DNA of 64,000 bases from Delphinapterus leucas. Its lineage: Eukaryota > Chordata > Mammalia > Artiodactyla > Monodontidae. This document shows positions 12,727 through 24,170 of this stretch, one piece after another. The stretch is taken from NCBI RefSeq assembly GCF_002288925.2, contig NW_022098067.1, forward strand, positions 5,017,017-5,081,016, given 5' to 3'. A program made the position numbers and the translations under genes. Each line of letters opens with the position of its first letter. Position 1 is the stretch's first letter. A model generated the notes under the pieces. That model saw only the letters and a program-made list of their open reading frames with translations, did no database searches and had not been told where the DNA came from.

Positions 12727-13614
12727 TTTGTCTATCTTTGAATGCGGTTTTCATTCCACAGGCTGCTGGATTGTTATTCTTGCTTCTGTTGTCTGCCTTC
12801 TGGTGGATGAGGCTATCTAAGAGGCTAGTGCAAGCTTCCTGATGGTAGGAACTGGTGGTGGGTATAGCTTGCTGTTTCTGTGGTGGATAGAGCTCAGTAA
12901 AACTTTAATCCACTTGTCTGCTGATGGATGGGACTGAGTTCCCTTGCTGTGGGTTTTTTGGCATAGGGCAACCCAGTACTGGAGGATACAGGCTCTTTGG
13001 TGGGGCTAATGGCGGACTACAGGTGGTCTCGTGCCAAGGAGTACTTCCCAGAACTTTTGCTGCCAGTGTCCTTGTCCCTGTGGTGAGCCATAGCTGCTCC
13101 CCACCTCTGCAGGAGACCCTCCTACACTAGCAGGTAGGTCTGGTTCAGTCTCCCATGGCATCACTGCTCCTTCCCCCTGGATCCTGATGTGCACACTTCT
13201 TTGTGTGTGCCCTCCAAGAATGGAGTGTCTGTTTCCTGCAGTCCTGTTGAAGTCCTGCAGTCAAATCCCACTAGCCTTCAAAGTTTGATTCTCTGGGAAT
13301 TCCTCCTCCCATTGCCCAACCCCCAGGTTGGGAAGCCTGATGCAGCCTTCACTCCAATGGGTGGACTTCTGTGGTATAATTGTTCTCCAGTTTGTAAGTC
13401 ACCCACTCAGCGGTTATGGGATTTGATTTTGTTTTGATTGCATCCCTCCTACCATCTCATTGCAGCTTCTCCTTTGTCTTTGGATGTGGGGTATCTTTTT
13501 TGGTGAGTTCCAGTGTCTTACTGTCAATGATTGTTGAGCACTTAGTTGTGATTCCAGTGTTCTCGCAAGAGGGCATGAGCACAAGTCCTTCTACTCTACC
13601 ACCTTGGACCAATC

Positions 13615-13632
13615 TAGAAAAGCAGACTTTCT
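13615..13632. repeat. right target-site duplication of L1 copy 2
   Basis: This is the second copy of the 18-bp target. It is followed by AATTTG, which keeps the L1 endonuclease cleavage context. Confidence 0.88.
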
Positions 13633-14890
13633 AATTTGTTTCTCCTCTTGATTGTGTCCAGATGAAGAGAGGGAGGCTGTCCAGTAAGGTAGACTGTCAG
13701 AGTTCTCTGACTCTCTACTATTATGCCCTCTCCCCAAACTCCCTTTCACAAGTTCTACAAAGTTCAAAGGAAGATAGTCCCAGGACTATGGGATGGAAGG
13801 ACTGAGGTGGTCATGAGTTTCATGGGGCAGAGATTATTTACTGCCCAGTTATGTGCAGTGTTCTTGTAGGGTAATCCTAGCCCCAGTACCACCCTCACCC
13901 TTATTTACAACACACACATTCTTTCCTCCCCACTGTGCCCAAATTTCCAAGAAATTTCCCAGATAATTCTTGAACATTAATCTGGAGGGGAGGGAGAAGA
14001 AAACATGGGGATGAGCTTCTATTAGAAAGTATAAATAAATTATTTTAAGTAATAAATCTAAAGCTAAAATAAAGTAAATAAAAAGGGTGAATGCATAACT
14101 CTAAGGAGTTTATTTATACCACCTTTATTTCTTGAATAATGTAGGGAGTTTGATTATAAAGTGTTGAGAAGATATACTGAGATAGATTAATTCTTTAAAG
14201 TTTGATAAAAGCAGGTATAATAATATGCGGGGCAACAGTTGTTACATAATATTTTTAGTATTTAAGCCTCCTCTTTTATGTTCAGAGAAGGATGTAAGGT
14301 TTTTCTGACATTTGCATAAGCTCTATCTTTTTCATTTCCAAGTTTAGTTTAGTCATCTTTATTTTTATCTAATGTCATTTAAGAACAGGTTGGAGATACT
14401 GAAAATAAATGAGATGCACTATTTTAGATGGTGTCTATTAAAAAAACACCGAGACAATTCTAAAGGAATTCAGATCATAGTCAACTTTTTGGACAGTTTT
14501 TTGGTAATATGTTTATAATGTCTACTTGTTTAACTTTGTTTTAACTCAAGGAAACAGCCTCAAAAGAAATTTAACTGATATATAATGCTTTCACTTTCCC
14601 TGCTCCTTTTGAAGCAAAGTTGACATAAGTTTGAAGGGAATCCACTAAAATTTCCACATGTATTCAATTCTGCTAAATTTGTGTAGACCTGACATTTAGA
14701 TGAAGGGAGAGGAGAAAAGAATAGAGCTTTAATGGAAAGCTGCATTACTAAGGTGTTTCATCCAAGATTTTCAGGTTAAGATACTGAATATATCTACAAG
14801 GAAAGAAAAACATCTCAAGGATGTATTACTTGCACTTTACAGACATCCAGCTATTTGAAAATTTCTAAGCGATCACATATTCATTCATGT
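13633..14890. other. intronic sequence without recognised gene
   Basis: AT-rich sequence, not matched to a repeat family by eye. No conserved coding segment is visible. Confidence 0.5.
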
Positions 14891-14894
14891 TCTC

Positions 14895-15305
14895 ATTAGT
14901 ACTATTCACCAGATATTTCTGATCCTTCTCTGAGCACAAGTTTGGTTGCATTTTCCCATCTCCTTTATGTTAAACATGGTCACGTGACTTGCTTTGACGA
15001 ATGAATCATGACAAAAAGCCATATATGTCACTTATGGGAGGAAGCTTTAAGAGCTAGTGTATAATCAGAACCTCTTTTCTTCTGACATGGCAACCAGCTT
15101 CAGATGAGGAGATTCTATTGGCACTGTCCCTGGAGTGAAGAGATGTGGCACAATGTTTCTCTCCTCTACCCCAATCCCCTAACCCCCATAAATATGCAAC
15201 ATGAAACAGAAAAAACCTTTGCTATTTTAGAGCATTACGATTTGCAGGCTGTATTGTTACTGCAGCATAATCTAGCCTGCCATGAGGACAAGAACATCTT
15301 TTAGA
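14895..15305 (+). mobile_element. old LTR-like or MER-type interspersed repeat fragment
   Basis: The run CACGTGACTTGCTTTGACGA, then GGAGGAAGCTTTAAGAGC, then TTGTTACTGCAGCATAATCT, resembles a common old mammalian repeat. In full copies of that repeat a GCTTTAAGAGC segment and a final TTACTGCAGCATAACCTAGCC are typical. I am unsure of the family name. The copy is diverged and carries no usable reading frame. Confidence 0.5.
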
Positions 15306-15309
15306 ATTT

Positions 15310-17140
15310 TTTTTTTATGTCGGATGTTTAAGAATAATTGTGAAAATTCTACATCTTAATCTATGGGTTTTTTGCTGTCTATTTCTTACCTAGCTTTTGA
15401 TCCTATTGTTTCTGATAGCTAGTCTGGATTTAAATATTTGGAAACTAAATGTTATGTAATCTTACAGGAATGGATTTTAATGTGAATTTCTTATATTTAT
15501 GTTGTGTACTTAATTTGATTTTTTTTGTCATTTGCTAACATATTGGTCCATCTTCTCCATACTATTACATTATATATACCTAAGGAGAAAGTACAACATA
15601 TAACTAACTAATCTTTATATATGCCTGTGGTACAAATTCTAGAAATACACATTTGGTGGTATTCAGTAAATTTTTACTGAAATGATAGTGGAGTTAATAC
15701 TGATGAGAAGTTTGATAATGATAGAGACTCCAAGAAAAGATAATGCTCCAGGAACATGCATGTTCAGAGTGACTGGAGTGCAGTTCAATTTATACAAATA
15801 ATTAACTGCTTATGTGTTCTAATATTTGAAAATCAGAAGTTAGTTTCAAATTATATAACTAACAACATTCTAGATGTTTTAATTGTATAGAAATACAAAA
15901 GTATGAGATAAATCTGAGGTTTAGCAAAAGACATTGTGTTTTTAGGGGGAAATGGTAAATGACCACATTTCAGACGTTTGCTATTTGCTGGTTTTCTTCC
16001 TCAGTGAGAGATTTTGGTGGAAGTATATTTTAGTATTTAGAATAAAACTTTTGCTGACTCACATTGTATCATCTTTCTGTTCTTACCATACAATTTTAAT
16101 TTACATTTTCTGGCCCCAGATAACAGATTCTGAAGTGAAGATTTGGAACTTCTTGATAGGTCTGAGTGTATTTGAATCATTTTTGATGCATATTTCCTGG
16201 TAAGATTCAGATACTCATTGATAATTTTGGCATCTCTAGTTTCATGACATTCATAAGTGCTGTCATCACATTCCCTAAATTTGTGCTCACAGAATTTAAT
16301 GCAGAGAAGCTTTTTAATATTAAAGTGTTAGGATTCATTCACATGAAATTTAATTATTGCTGTTAAATCTTAACTAATAGAATATTTTGTAATTCTTGTT
16401 ATATTTATGATAGAAGCATCTCCAGTAATTTAGAAGCAATTTTTTCCTACCCAGATCTACATGGCACACAGGTCTACATGTGCTCATAAAATAAATGGGG
16501 CAAATGAGCAACTGATTAGAATAACTGTTATTGTAATCATAGTTAAATATGGTTGATTGTTTATTCATTTGACAGTTATTTATTAAATAGTTATATTTAA
16601 GACACTATCATGAGCACTATGAGTACATACATTAAAATGACATGATCCCATTCTTACAGAGCTCACTTTGTAGCTGTGGATACATATTGATTATATATTG
16701 ATACATATTGATTATAATCTATGATGAATGCTATAATATAGAGGTGTGCTGTTGAAACAGAGTAGAAGAAAGGATTAGTTTTGCTACTAAGAACTAATGG
16801 AAGGACCATGGAGTGATTCACAGAAAAAGTGATATTGGAATTGGGCATTTAATACAATATTTCATCACTTTTCTCTAATTAAAATATTAGAGCTATTGAA
16901 CGTAATCACCATATCTACCTTGGATAATTAGAAAACTTTCCTCTAGAAATGAGTTGTGCCTAACTTTTATACCATGTTCTATGCTTTGGAATTTTGGAAG
17001 TTTTATCCCTGGGTAAATATTGAAAATATTTAACAATCACAATACCCATTCAGAATGGTTGCTGACATGGTATGGAAAACTCTTGACAGTGCCTGTTAAC
17101 TCTTTAATTGTAAGATTATGGATGGGTTTGGGTGCATGAA
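15310..17140. other. AT-rich intronic sequence
   Basis: No coding segment is recognised. Near 16560-16680 (tattcatttgacagttatttatt ... cattcttacagagctcac) there is a weak match to a common old mammalian repeat seen again near 39900 and 59280. Confidence 0.45.
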
Positions 17141-17149
17141 GTTCTCATC

Positions 17150-17290
17150 TCAAATATAACCAATACTAGTTTCTTCCATTTAGGATATTTGTGAGGATTA
17201 AATGAGATAATGCATGTAAAGCAGTTGATGCAATTAATGGTAGAGTGTATGAATTCAAGAAGTGTTACGTGTTATAATTATTAAGAGTAA
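17150..17290 (+). mobile_element. MIR-like SINE fragment
   Basis: The core GTGAGGATTAAATGAGATAA followed by TGCATGTAAAGCAG matches the MIR core and tail region in sense orientation. It is strongly diverged, as expected for this ancient family. Confidence 0.7.
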
Positions 17291-17329
17291 ATAAGAATAG
17301 ACTAGACAACAAATTACAGATATATCAAA

Positions 17330-17400
17330 AAGTGTGACACCTGAAACTAACACAACGTTGTAAATCAGCTATACTTCAATTAAAAAAATAAAAATAAACA
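17330..17400 (+). mobile_element. short L1 3'-end fragment
   Basis: The sequence ACCTGAAACTAACACAACGT, then TGTAAATCAGCTATACTTCA and an A-rich tail, is the last 60 nt of an L1 3'UTR. It is a heavily 5'-truncated insertion about 420 bp upstream of the GUCY1A2 exon. Confidence 0.8.
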
Positions 17401-17795
17401 CTAAAACATGTGGAGTAATTGGGAAAAATTGCAAAAAAAATTACTTTCCAGTGAAGGTCTACTTGAAGGTTTGAAGGAGATGAGAGAGTGTCTGTAAAAA
17501 GTCATTATTTGGAAAATATCCAGGCAAAACACTGACAATTCTATTTTTGTGAGGGATAATTATTTTATATTCTAGTTGTTTCTGATTTCAATGATCATCT
17601 ATGGTGTTAATGTTGATGAACAAACAGGTCTGGGGTGACATGTTAGTATTTGACTCTGGCTGTTTGCAAACTCTTTTATGATTATACTCTATTGTCTAAT
17701 TGCTTGATTTATTGATGTTTTGATGATATGTTTTCCAGTAACATTTGTGATTGCAGATAAGTATTTCAACTTTGGCTCATTATCATACATTTGCA

Positions 17796-17818
17796 TTTGA
17801 TTTGTCTGACTGCTGCAG
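17796..17818 (+). promoter_or_regulatory. GUCY1A2: 3' splice site (acceptor) of the GUCY1A2 exon
   Basis: A T-rich tract, moderately pyrimidine-rich (tttgatttgtctgactgctg), ends in CAG directly before the GTG codon that opens the conserved reading frame. Confidence 0.85.
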
Positions 17819-17962
17819 GTGGAAACAATAGGTGATGCATACTGTGTTGCTGCAGGGCTCCACAGAAAAAGCCTCTGCCATGCTAAACCCATTGCTCTGA
17901 TGGCCCTGAAGATGATGGAACTTTCTGAAGAGGTGCTGACACCTGATGGAAGACCAATTCAG
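17819..17962 (+). CDS. GUCY1A2: internal coding exon of soluble guanylate cyclase subunit alpha-2 (partial gene)
   Basis: The exon is 144 nt, or 48 codons, read in phase 0 at both ends with no stop. It begins [20 protein letters not shown] and ends with LTPDGRPIQ. Family knowledge: this is the class III nucleotide cyclase catalytic domain of the alpha subunit of the NO receptor, a cytosolic or membrane-tethered heterodimer with beta-1 that converts GTP to cGMP. The Asp in IGDAY (exon residue 6) matches the second metal-binding Asp of cyclases. The stretch [18 protein letters not shown] and the ending LTPDGRPIQ fit alpha-2. Alpha-1 as I recall it differs here, with HKESDTHA and a PHGEPIK-type ending. 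The acceptor reads ctgctgcag and the donor CAG/gtaagc. Neighbouring exons are not in the window, which fits the very large introns of this gene. The exon call is firm; alpha-2 over alpha-1 is strong. Confidence 0.93.
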
Positions 17963-17968
17963 GTAAGC
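17960..17968 (+). promoter_or_regulatory. GUCY1A2: 5' splice site (donor) of the GUCY1A2 exon
   Basis: CAG/GTAAGC is close to the U1 consensus. It falls exactly after the Gln codon that ends the conserved protein segment. Confidence 0.88.
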
Positions 17969-18386
17969 CTCTCAACAGTTTTATTTGAGTAGTAATGTAC
18001 CTTTAACTGAGGAGGCAGGAAATTCCCTTCTGAATTCTACATACTATAATTTACAGATCTAGATAAGCCAGTTGCTCAAGAAGGAGGGATTACTAGAGAT
18101 AACTCATAAACACAGGAAATGAACAAATGGAATATGACCCAAAATAGGAAAAGTTGTGTGGAAGACAAATTACTATGGGGACCAAAAAAAAAAGCTAAAG
18201 GATTAAACCAAGGAAGGAACCTGCTGTCAGTGACCAATTCAACAACACCAAGCAACAGTGATGGTGAGAGTCAGTTCTGAGAGATAATCCGAAGAGCAAG
18301 AAATAAGCAAGAAATTGGAGGACCTGAACAACTTCCTATGGATAGTGTACAGGTGTTCTTATGAAGCCTTAGGTCTCAGGGTTACT
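17963..18386 (+). other. GUCY1A2: intron just downstream of the GUCY1A2 exon
   Basis: No repeat or coding segment is recognised in these 424 nt before L1 copy 3. An A11 run lies near 18184. Confidence 0.6.
18376..18386. repeat. left target-site duplication of L1 copy 3
   Basis: TCAGGGTTACT is identical to 25842-25852 and abuts the T-rich end of the element. Confidence 0.75.
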
Positions 18387-18762
18387 ACTTTTTTTATTTT
18401 TTTTTTACATCTTTATTGGAGTATAATTGCTTTACAATGGTGTGTTAGTTTCTGCTTTATAACAAAGTGAATCAGTTATACATATGTTCCCATATCTTTT
18501 CCCTCTTGTGTCTCCCTCCCTCCCACCCTCCCTATCACACCCCTCCAGGTGGTCACAAAGCACCGAGCTGATCTCCCTGTGCTATGTGGCTGCTTCCCAC
18601 TAGCTATCTGCCTTACGTTTGGTAGTGTATATATGTCCATGCCTTTCTCTCGCTTTGTCACAGCTTACCCTTCCCCCTCTCCATATCCTCAAGTCCATTC
18701 TCTAGTATGTCTGTGTCTTGATTCCTGTCTTACCCCTAGGTTCTTCATGACATTTTTTTTTC

Positions 18763-21700
18763 TTAAATTCCATATATATGTGTTAGCATACAGTATTTGT
18801 CTTTCTCTTTCTGAATTACTTCACTCTGTATGAGAGACCCTAGGTCTATCCACCTCATTACAAATAGCTCAATTTCGTTTCTTTTTATGGCTGAGTAATA
18901 TTCCATTGTATACATGTGCCACATCTTCTTTATCCATTCATCCGATGATGGACACTTAGGTTGTTTCCATCTCTGGGCTATTGTAAATAGAGCTGCATTG
19001 AACATTTTGGTATATGACTCTTTTTGAATTATGGTTTTCTCAGGGTATATGCCCAGTAGTGGGATTGCTGGTTCATATGGTAGTTCTATTTGTAGTTTTT
19101 TAAGGAGCCTCCATACTGTTCTCCATAGTGGCTGTACCAATTCACATTCCCACCAGCAGTGCAAGAGAGTTCCCTTTTCTCCACACCCTCTCCAGCATTT
19201 ATTGTTTGTAGATTTTCTGAGGATGGCCATTCTGACTGGTGTGAGATGATATCTCATTGTAGTTTTGATTTGCATTTCTCTAATGATTAATGATGTTGAG
19301 CATTCTTTCATGTGTTTGTTGGCAGTCTGTATATCTTCTTTCGAGAAATGTTTATTTAGGTCTTCTGCCCATTTTTGGATTGGGTTGTTTGTTTTTTTCT
19401 TATTGAGCTGCTTATAAATTTTGGATATTAATCCTTTGTCAGTTGCTTCATTTGCAAATATTTTCTCCCATTCTGATGGTTGTCATTTTGTCTTATTTAT
19501 GGTTTCCTTTGCTGTGCAAAACCATTGAAGTTTCATTAGGTCCCATCTGTTTATTTTTATTTCCATTTCTCTAGGAGGTGGGTCAAAAAGGATCTTGCTG
19601 TGATTTATGTCATAGAGTGTTCTGCCTATGTTTTCCTCTAAGAGTTTGATAGTTTCTGGCCATACATTTAGGTCTTTAATCCATTTTGAGCTTATTTTTG
19701 TGTATGGGGTTAGGGAGTGATCTAAACTCATACTTTTACATGTATGTGTCCAGTTTTCCCAGCACCACTTATTGAAGAGGGTGTCCTTTCTCCACTGTAG
19801 ATTCCTGCCTCCTTTATCAAACATAAGGTGACCATATGTGCATGGGTTTATCTCTGGGCTTTCTCTCCTGTTCCATTGATCTATCTTTCTGTTTTTGTGC
19901 CAGTACCATACTGTCTTGATTACTGTAGCTTTGTCGTATAGTATGAGATCAGGGAGCCTGATTCCTCCAGCTCGGTTTTTTGTTCTCAAGATTACTTTTT
20001 CTATTCGGGGTCTTTTGTGTTTCCATACAAATTGTGAAATTTTTTGTTTTAGTTCTGTTAAAAATGCCAGGGGTAGTTTGATAGGTATTGCATTGAATCT
20101 GTAGATTACTTTGGGTAGTAGAGTCATTTTCACAATGTTGATTCTTCCAATCCAAGAACATGGGATATCTCTCCATCTATTTGTATCAACTTTAATTTCT
20201 TTAATCAGTGTCTTATAATTTTCTGCATACAAGTCTTTTGTCTCCTTAGGTAGGTTTATTCCTAGATATTTTATTCTTTTTGTTGCAATGGTAAATGGGA
20301 GTGTTTTCTTGATTTCACTTTCAGATTTTTCATCATTAGTATAAAGGAATGACAGAGATTTCTGTGCATTAATTTTGTATCCTGCTACTTACCAAATTCA
20401 TTGATTAGCTCTAGTAGTTTTCTGGTAGCATCTTTAGGATTCTCTATGTATAGTTTCATGTCATTTGCAAACAGTGACAAATCTTTTCTGATTTGGATTC
20501 CTTTTATTTCCCTTTCTTCTCTGATTGCTGTGGCTAAAACTTCCAAAACTTTGTTGAATAAGAGCGGTGGGAGTGGGCAACCTTGTCTTGTTCCTGATCT
20601 TAGTGGAAATGCTTTCAGTTTTTCTCCATTGAGGACGATGTTCGCTGTGGGTTTGTCATATATGGCCTTTATTATGTTGAGGAAAGTTCCCTCTATGCCT
20701 ACTTTCTACAGGGTTTTTATCATAAATGGGTGTTGAATTTTGTCGGCTCTACATCTATTGAGATGATCTTATAATTTTTCTCCTTCAGTTTGTTAATATG
20801 GTGTATCACGTGATTGATTTGCATATATTGAAGAATCCTTGCATTCCTGGAATAAACCCCAGTTGATCATGCTGTATGATCCTTTTAATGTGTTGTTGGA
20901 TTCTGTTTGCTAGTATTTTGTTGAGGATTTTTGCATGTATGTTCATCAGTGATATTGGCCTGTAGTTTTCTTTCTTTGTGACATCCTTGCCTGGTTTTGG
21001 TATCAGGGTGATGATGGCCTCGTAGAATAAGTTTGGGAGTGTTCCTCCCTCTGCTATATTTTGCAAGAGTTTGAGAAGGATAGGTGTTAGCTCTTCTCTA
21101 AATGTTTGATAAAATTCGCCTGTGAAGCCATCTGGTCCTGGGCTTTTGTTTGTTAGAAGATTTTTAATCACAGTTTCAATTTCAGTGCCTGTGATTGCTC
21201 TGTTCATATTTTCTATTTCTTCCTGATTCAGTCTGGGCAGGCTGTGCATTTCTAAGAATTTGTCCATTTCTTCCAGGTTGTCCATTTTATTGGCATAGAG
21301 TTGCTTGTAGTAATCTCTCATGATCTTTTGTATTTCTGCAGTGTCAGTTGTTACTTCTCCTTCTTCATTTCTAATTCTACTGATTTGAGTCTTCTCACTT
21401 TTTTTCTTGATGAGTCTGGCTAATGGTTTATCAAGTTGGTTTATCTTCTCAAAGAACCAGCTTTTAGTTTTATTGATCTTTACTATTGTTTCCTTCATTT
21501 GTTTTTCATTTATTTCTTATCTGATTTTTATGACTTCTTTCCTTCTGCTTACTTTGGGGTTTTTTGTTCTTCTTTCTCTAATTGCTTTAGCTGCAAGGTT
21601 AGGTTGTTTATTCGAGATGTTTCCTGTTTCTTAAGGTAGGATTGTATTGCTATAAACTTCCCTCTTAAAACTGCTTTTGCTGCATCCCATAGGTTTTGGG

Positions 21701-22546
21701 TCGTCGTGTCTCCATTGTCATTTGTTTCTAGATACTTTTTTATTTTCGCTTTGATTTCTTCAGTAATCACTTTGTTATTAAGTAATGTATTGTTTAGCCT
21801 ACATGTGTTTGTATTTTTTACAGATCTTTTCCTGTAATTGATATCATGTCTCATAGCATTGTGGTAAGAAAAGAAACTTGATACAATTTCAATTTTCTTA
21901 AATTTACCAAGGCTTGATTTGTGACCCAAGATATGATCTATCCTGGAGAATGTTCCATGAGCACTTGAGAAAAATGTGTATTCTGTTGTTTTTGGATGGA
22001 ATGTCCTATAAATATCAATTAAGTCCATCTTGTGAAATGTATCATTTAAAGCTTGTGTTTCCTTATTTATTTTCATTTTGGATGATCTGTCCATTGGTGA
22101 AAGTGGGGTGTTAAAGTCCCCTACTATGAATGTGTTACTGTTGATTTCCCCCTTTATGGCTGTTAGGATTTGCCTTATGTATTGAGGTGCTCCTATGTTG
22201 GGTGCATAAATATTTACAACTGTTATATCTTCTTCTTGGATCAATTCCTTGATCATTATATAGTGTCCTTCTTTGTCTCTTCTAATAGTCTTTATTTTAA
22301 AGTCAATTTTGTCTGATATGAGAATTGCTACTCCAGCTTTCTTTGGTTTCCGTTTTCATGGAATGCCTTTTTCCATCCCCTTACTTTCAGTCTGTATGTG
22401 TCTCTAGGTCTGAAGTAGTTCTCTTGTAGACAGCATATATATGGGTCTTGTTTTTGTATCCATTCAGCCAATCTGTGTCTTTTGGTGGGAGCGTTTGGTC
22501 CATTTACATTTAAGGTAATTATCGAAATGTATGTTCTTATTCCCAT
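18763..22546 (-). pseudogene. L1 ORF2 remnant, copy 3, with altered catalytic residues
   Basis: About 1261 codons long, close to the family length. The start is ATG at 22544-22546 (MGIRTYISIITLNVNGPNAP). Long clean pieces lie at 18763-19311, 19483-20232, 20806-21498 and 21549-22256. The N-terminal endonuclease reads CCLQENYFRPRDT where copies 2 and 4 read CCLQETHFRPRDT, and FSYHNAMR where others have FSDHNAMR (Asp to Tyr at 21864-21866). In the RT the FADD motif reads LFANDMKL (Asn codon at 20463-20465). The C-terminal Cys segment [20 protein letters not shown] is intact (18763-19311). Both enzymes would be expected to be inactive even without the frameshifts. Confidence 0.92.
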
Positions 22547-23492
22547 TTACTTAATTGTTTTGGGTTCATTATTGTAGATCTTTTCCTTTTCTTGTGTTTC
22601 TTGCCTAGAGAAGTTCCTTTACTATTTGTTGTAAAGCTGGTTTGGTGGTGCTGTACTCTCGCAGCTTTTGCAGCCTTTGTAAATGTTTTAATTTCTTCAT
22701 CAAGTCTGAATGAGATCCTTGCTGGGTAGAGTAATCTTGGTTGCAGGTTCTTCTCCTTCATCACCTTAAATATGTCTTGTGAGTCCCTTCTGGCTTGCAG
22801 AGTTTCTGCTAAAAGGTCAGCTGTTAACCTTATGGGGATTCCCTTGTGTGTTATTTTTCTCTTGCTGCTTTTAATATGTTTTCTTTGTATTTAATTTTTG
22901 ACAGTTTGATTAATATGTGTCTTGGCGTATTTCTCCTTGGATTTATCCTTTATGGGACTGTGTGTGCTTCCTGGACTTGATTAACTATTTCCTTTCCCAT
23001 ATTAAGGAAATTTTCAACTATAATCTCTTCAAATATTTTCTCAGCCCCTTTCTTTTTCTCTTCTTCTTTAGGAACCCCTATAATTCAAATGTTGGTGCAT
23101 TTAATGTTGTCCCAGAGGTCTCTGAGACTGTCCTCAGTTCTTTTCATTCTTTTTTCTTTATTCTTCTCTGCAGTAGTTATTTCCACTATTTTATCTTCCA
23201 TGTCACTTATCCTTTCTTCTTCCTCAGTTATTCTGCTATTGATCCCATCTAGAGTATTTTTAATTTCATTTATTTTGTTGTTCATCATTCCTTGTTTCAT
23301 CTTTAGTTCTCCTAGGTCCTTGTTAAATGTTTCTTGCATTTTGTCTATTCTATTTCCAAGATTTTGGATCATCTTTACTATCATTATTCTGAATTCTTTT
23401 TCAGGTAGACTGCCTATTTCCTCTTCATTTGTTAGGTCTGGTGGGTTTTTATCTTGCTTCTTCATCTGCTGTGTGTTTTTCTGTCTTCTCAT
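22537..23492 (-). pseudogene. L1 ORF1 remnant, copy 3
   Basis: The N-terminal 135 codons are clean (23085-23492), starting MRRQKNTQQMKKQDKNPPDL. A coiled coil of heptads follows (NNKINEIKNTLDGINSRITE), and then LRDLWDNIKCTNI at the entry to the RNA-recognition domain. Downstream the frame shifts and is picked up again at 22537-22764 (ARISFRLDEEIKTFTKAAKA). The expected total is about 318 codons. It is broken in the middle, so it is non-functional. Confidence 0.9.
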
Positions 23493-23999
23493 TTTGCTTA
23501 TCTTACTGTGTTTGGGGACTCCTTTTTGCAGTCTGCAGGTTCATATTTCCCGTTATTTTTGGTGTCTGTGCCCAGTGGCTAAGGTTGGTTCAGTGTGTTG
23601 TGTAGGCTTCCTGTTGGAGGGGACTGGTGCCTGTGTTCCGGTGGATGAGACTGGTTATTGTCTTTCTGGTGGGCAGGTCCATGTCTGGTGGTGTGCTTTG
23701 GGGTGTCTGTGGACTTATTATGATTTTAGGCAGCCTCTCTGCTAATGGGTGGGTTTGTGTTCCTGTCTTGCTAGTGTTTGTCATAGGGTATCCAGCACTG
23801 TAGCTTGCTGGTCGTTGCGTGAAGCTGGGTGTTGGTGTTGAGATGGAGATCTCTGGGAGATTTTTGCCATTTGATATTATGTGGAGCTGGGAGGTCTCTT
23901 GTGGACCATTGTCCTGAAGTTGGTTCTCCCACCTCAGAGGCACAGCACTGACTCCTGGCTGCAGCACCAAGAGCCTTTCATCCACACGGCTCAGAATAA

Positions 24000-24170
24000 A
24001 AGGGAGAAATATTAGAAAGAAAGAATTTGTAGAAGTAGAAAGAAAGACAGAAAGAAAGAAGGAAGGAAGGAAAGAAATAAAGAAAGGATGGAGGGAGGGA
24101 GGAAGGAAGAATGGAAGGAGGGAAGGAAGGAAAAAAAGAAAGAAAGAAGATAAAGTAAATTAAAATAAAG
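24000..24170. repeat. GA-rich low-complexity tract in the L1 5'UTR
   Basis: Runs of GAAA and GGAA with few pyrimidines on the plus strand, part of the copy 3 5'UTR. Confidence 0.85.

Larger units (their letters stand above)
7291..13614 (-). mobile_element. LINE-1 copy 2: complete insertion with 3' transduction
   Basis: The element lies on the minus strand and is flanked by TAGAAAAGCAGACTCTCT (7273-7290) and TAGAAAAGCAGACTTTCT (13615-13632), an 18-bp target-site duplication with one difference. The base after the right copy starts AATTTG, so the nick site TTCT/AA fits the L1 endonuclease preference TTTT/AA. From the 5' end at about 13614 the order is a short 5'UTR (to about 12727), ORF1 (12726-11774), ORF2 (11780-7959), 3'UTR (about 7958-7739), an interrupted poly-A, about 412 bp of extra sequence (7716-7305), then the terminal poly-A (7304-7291). 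The coding regions are broken, so this copy is dead. Confidence 0.93.
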
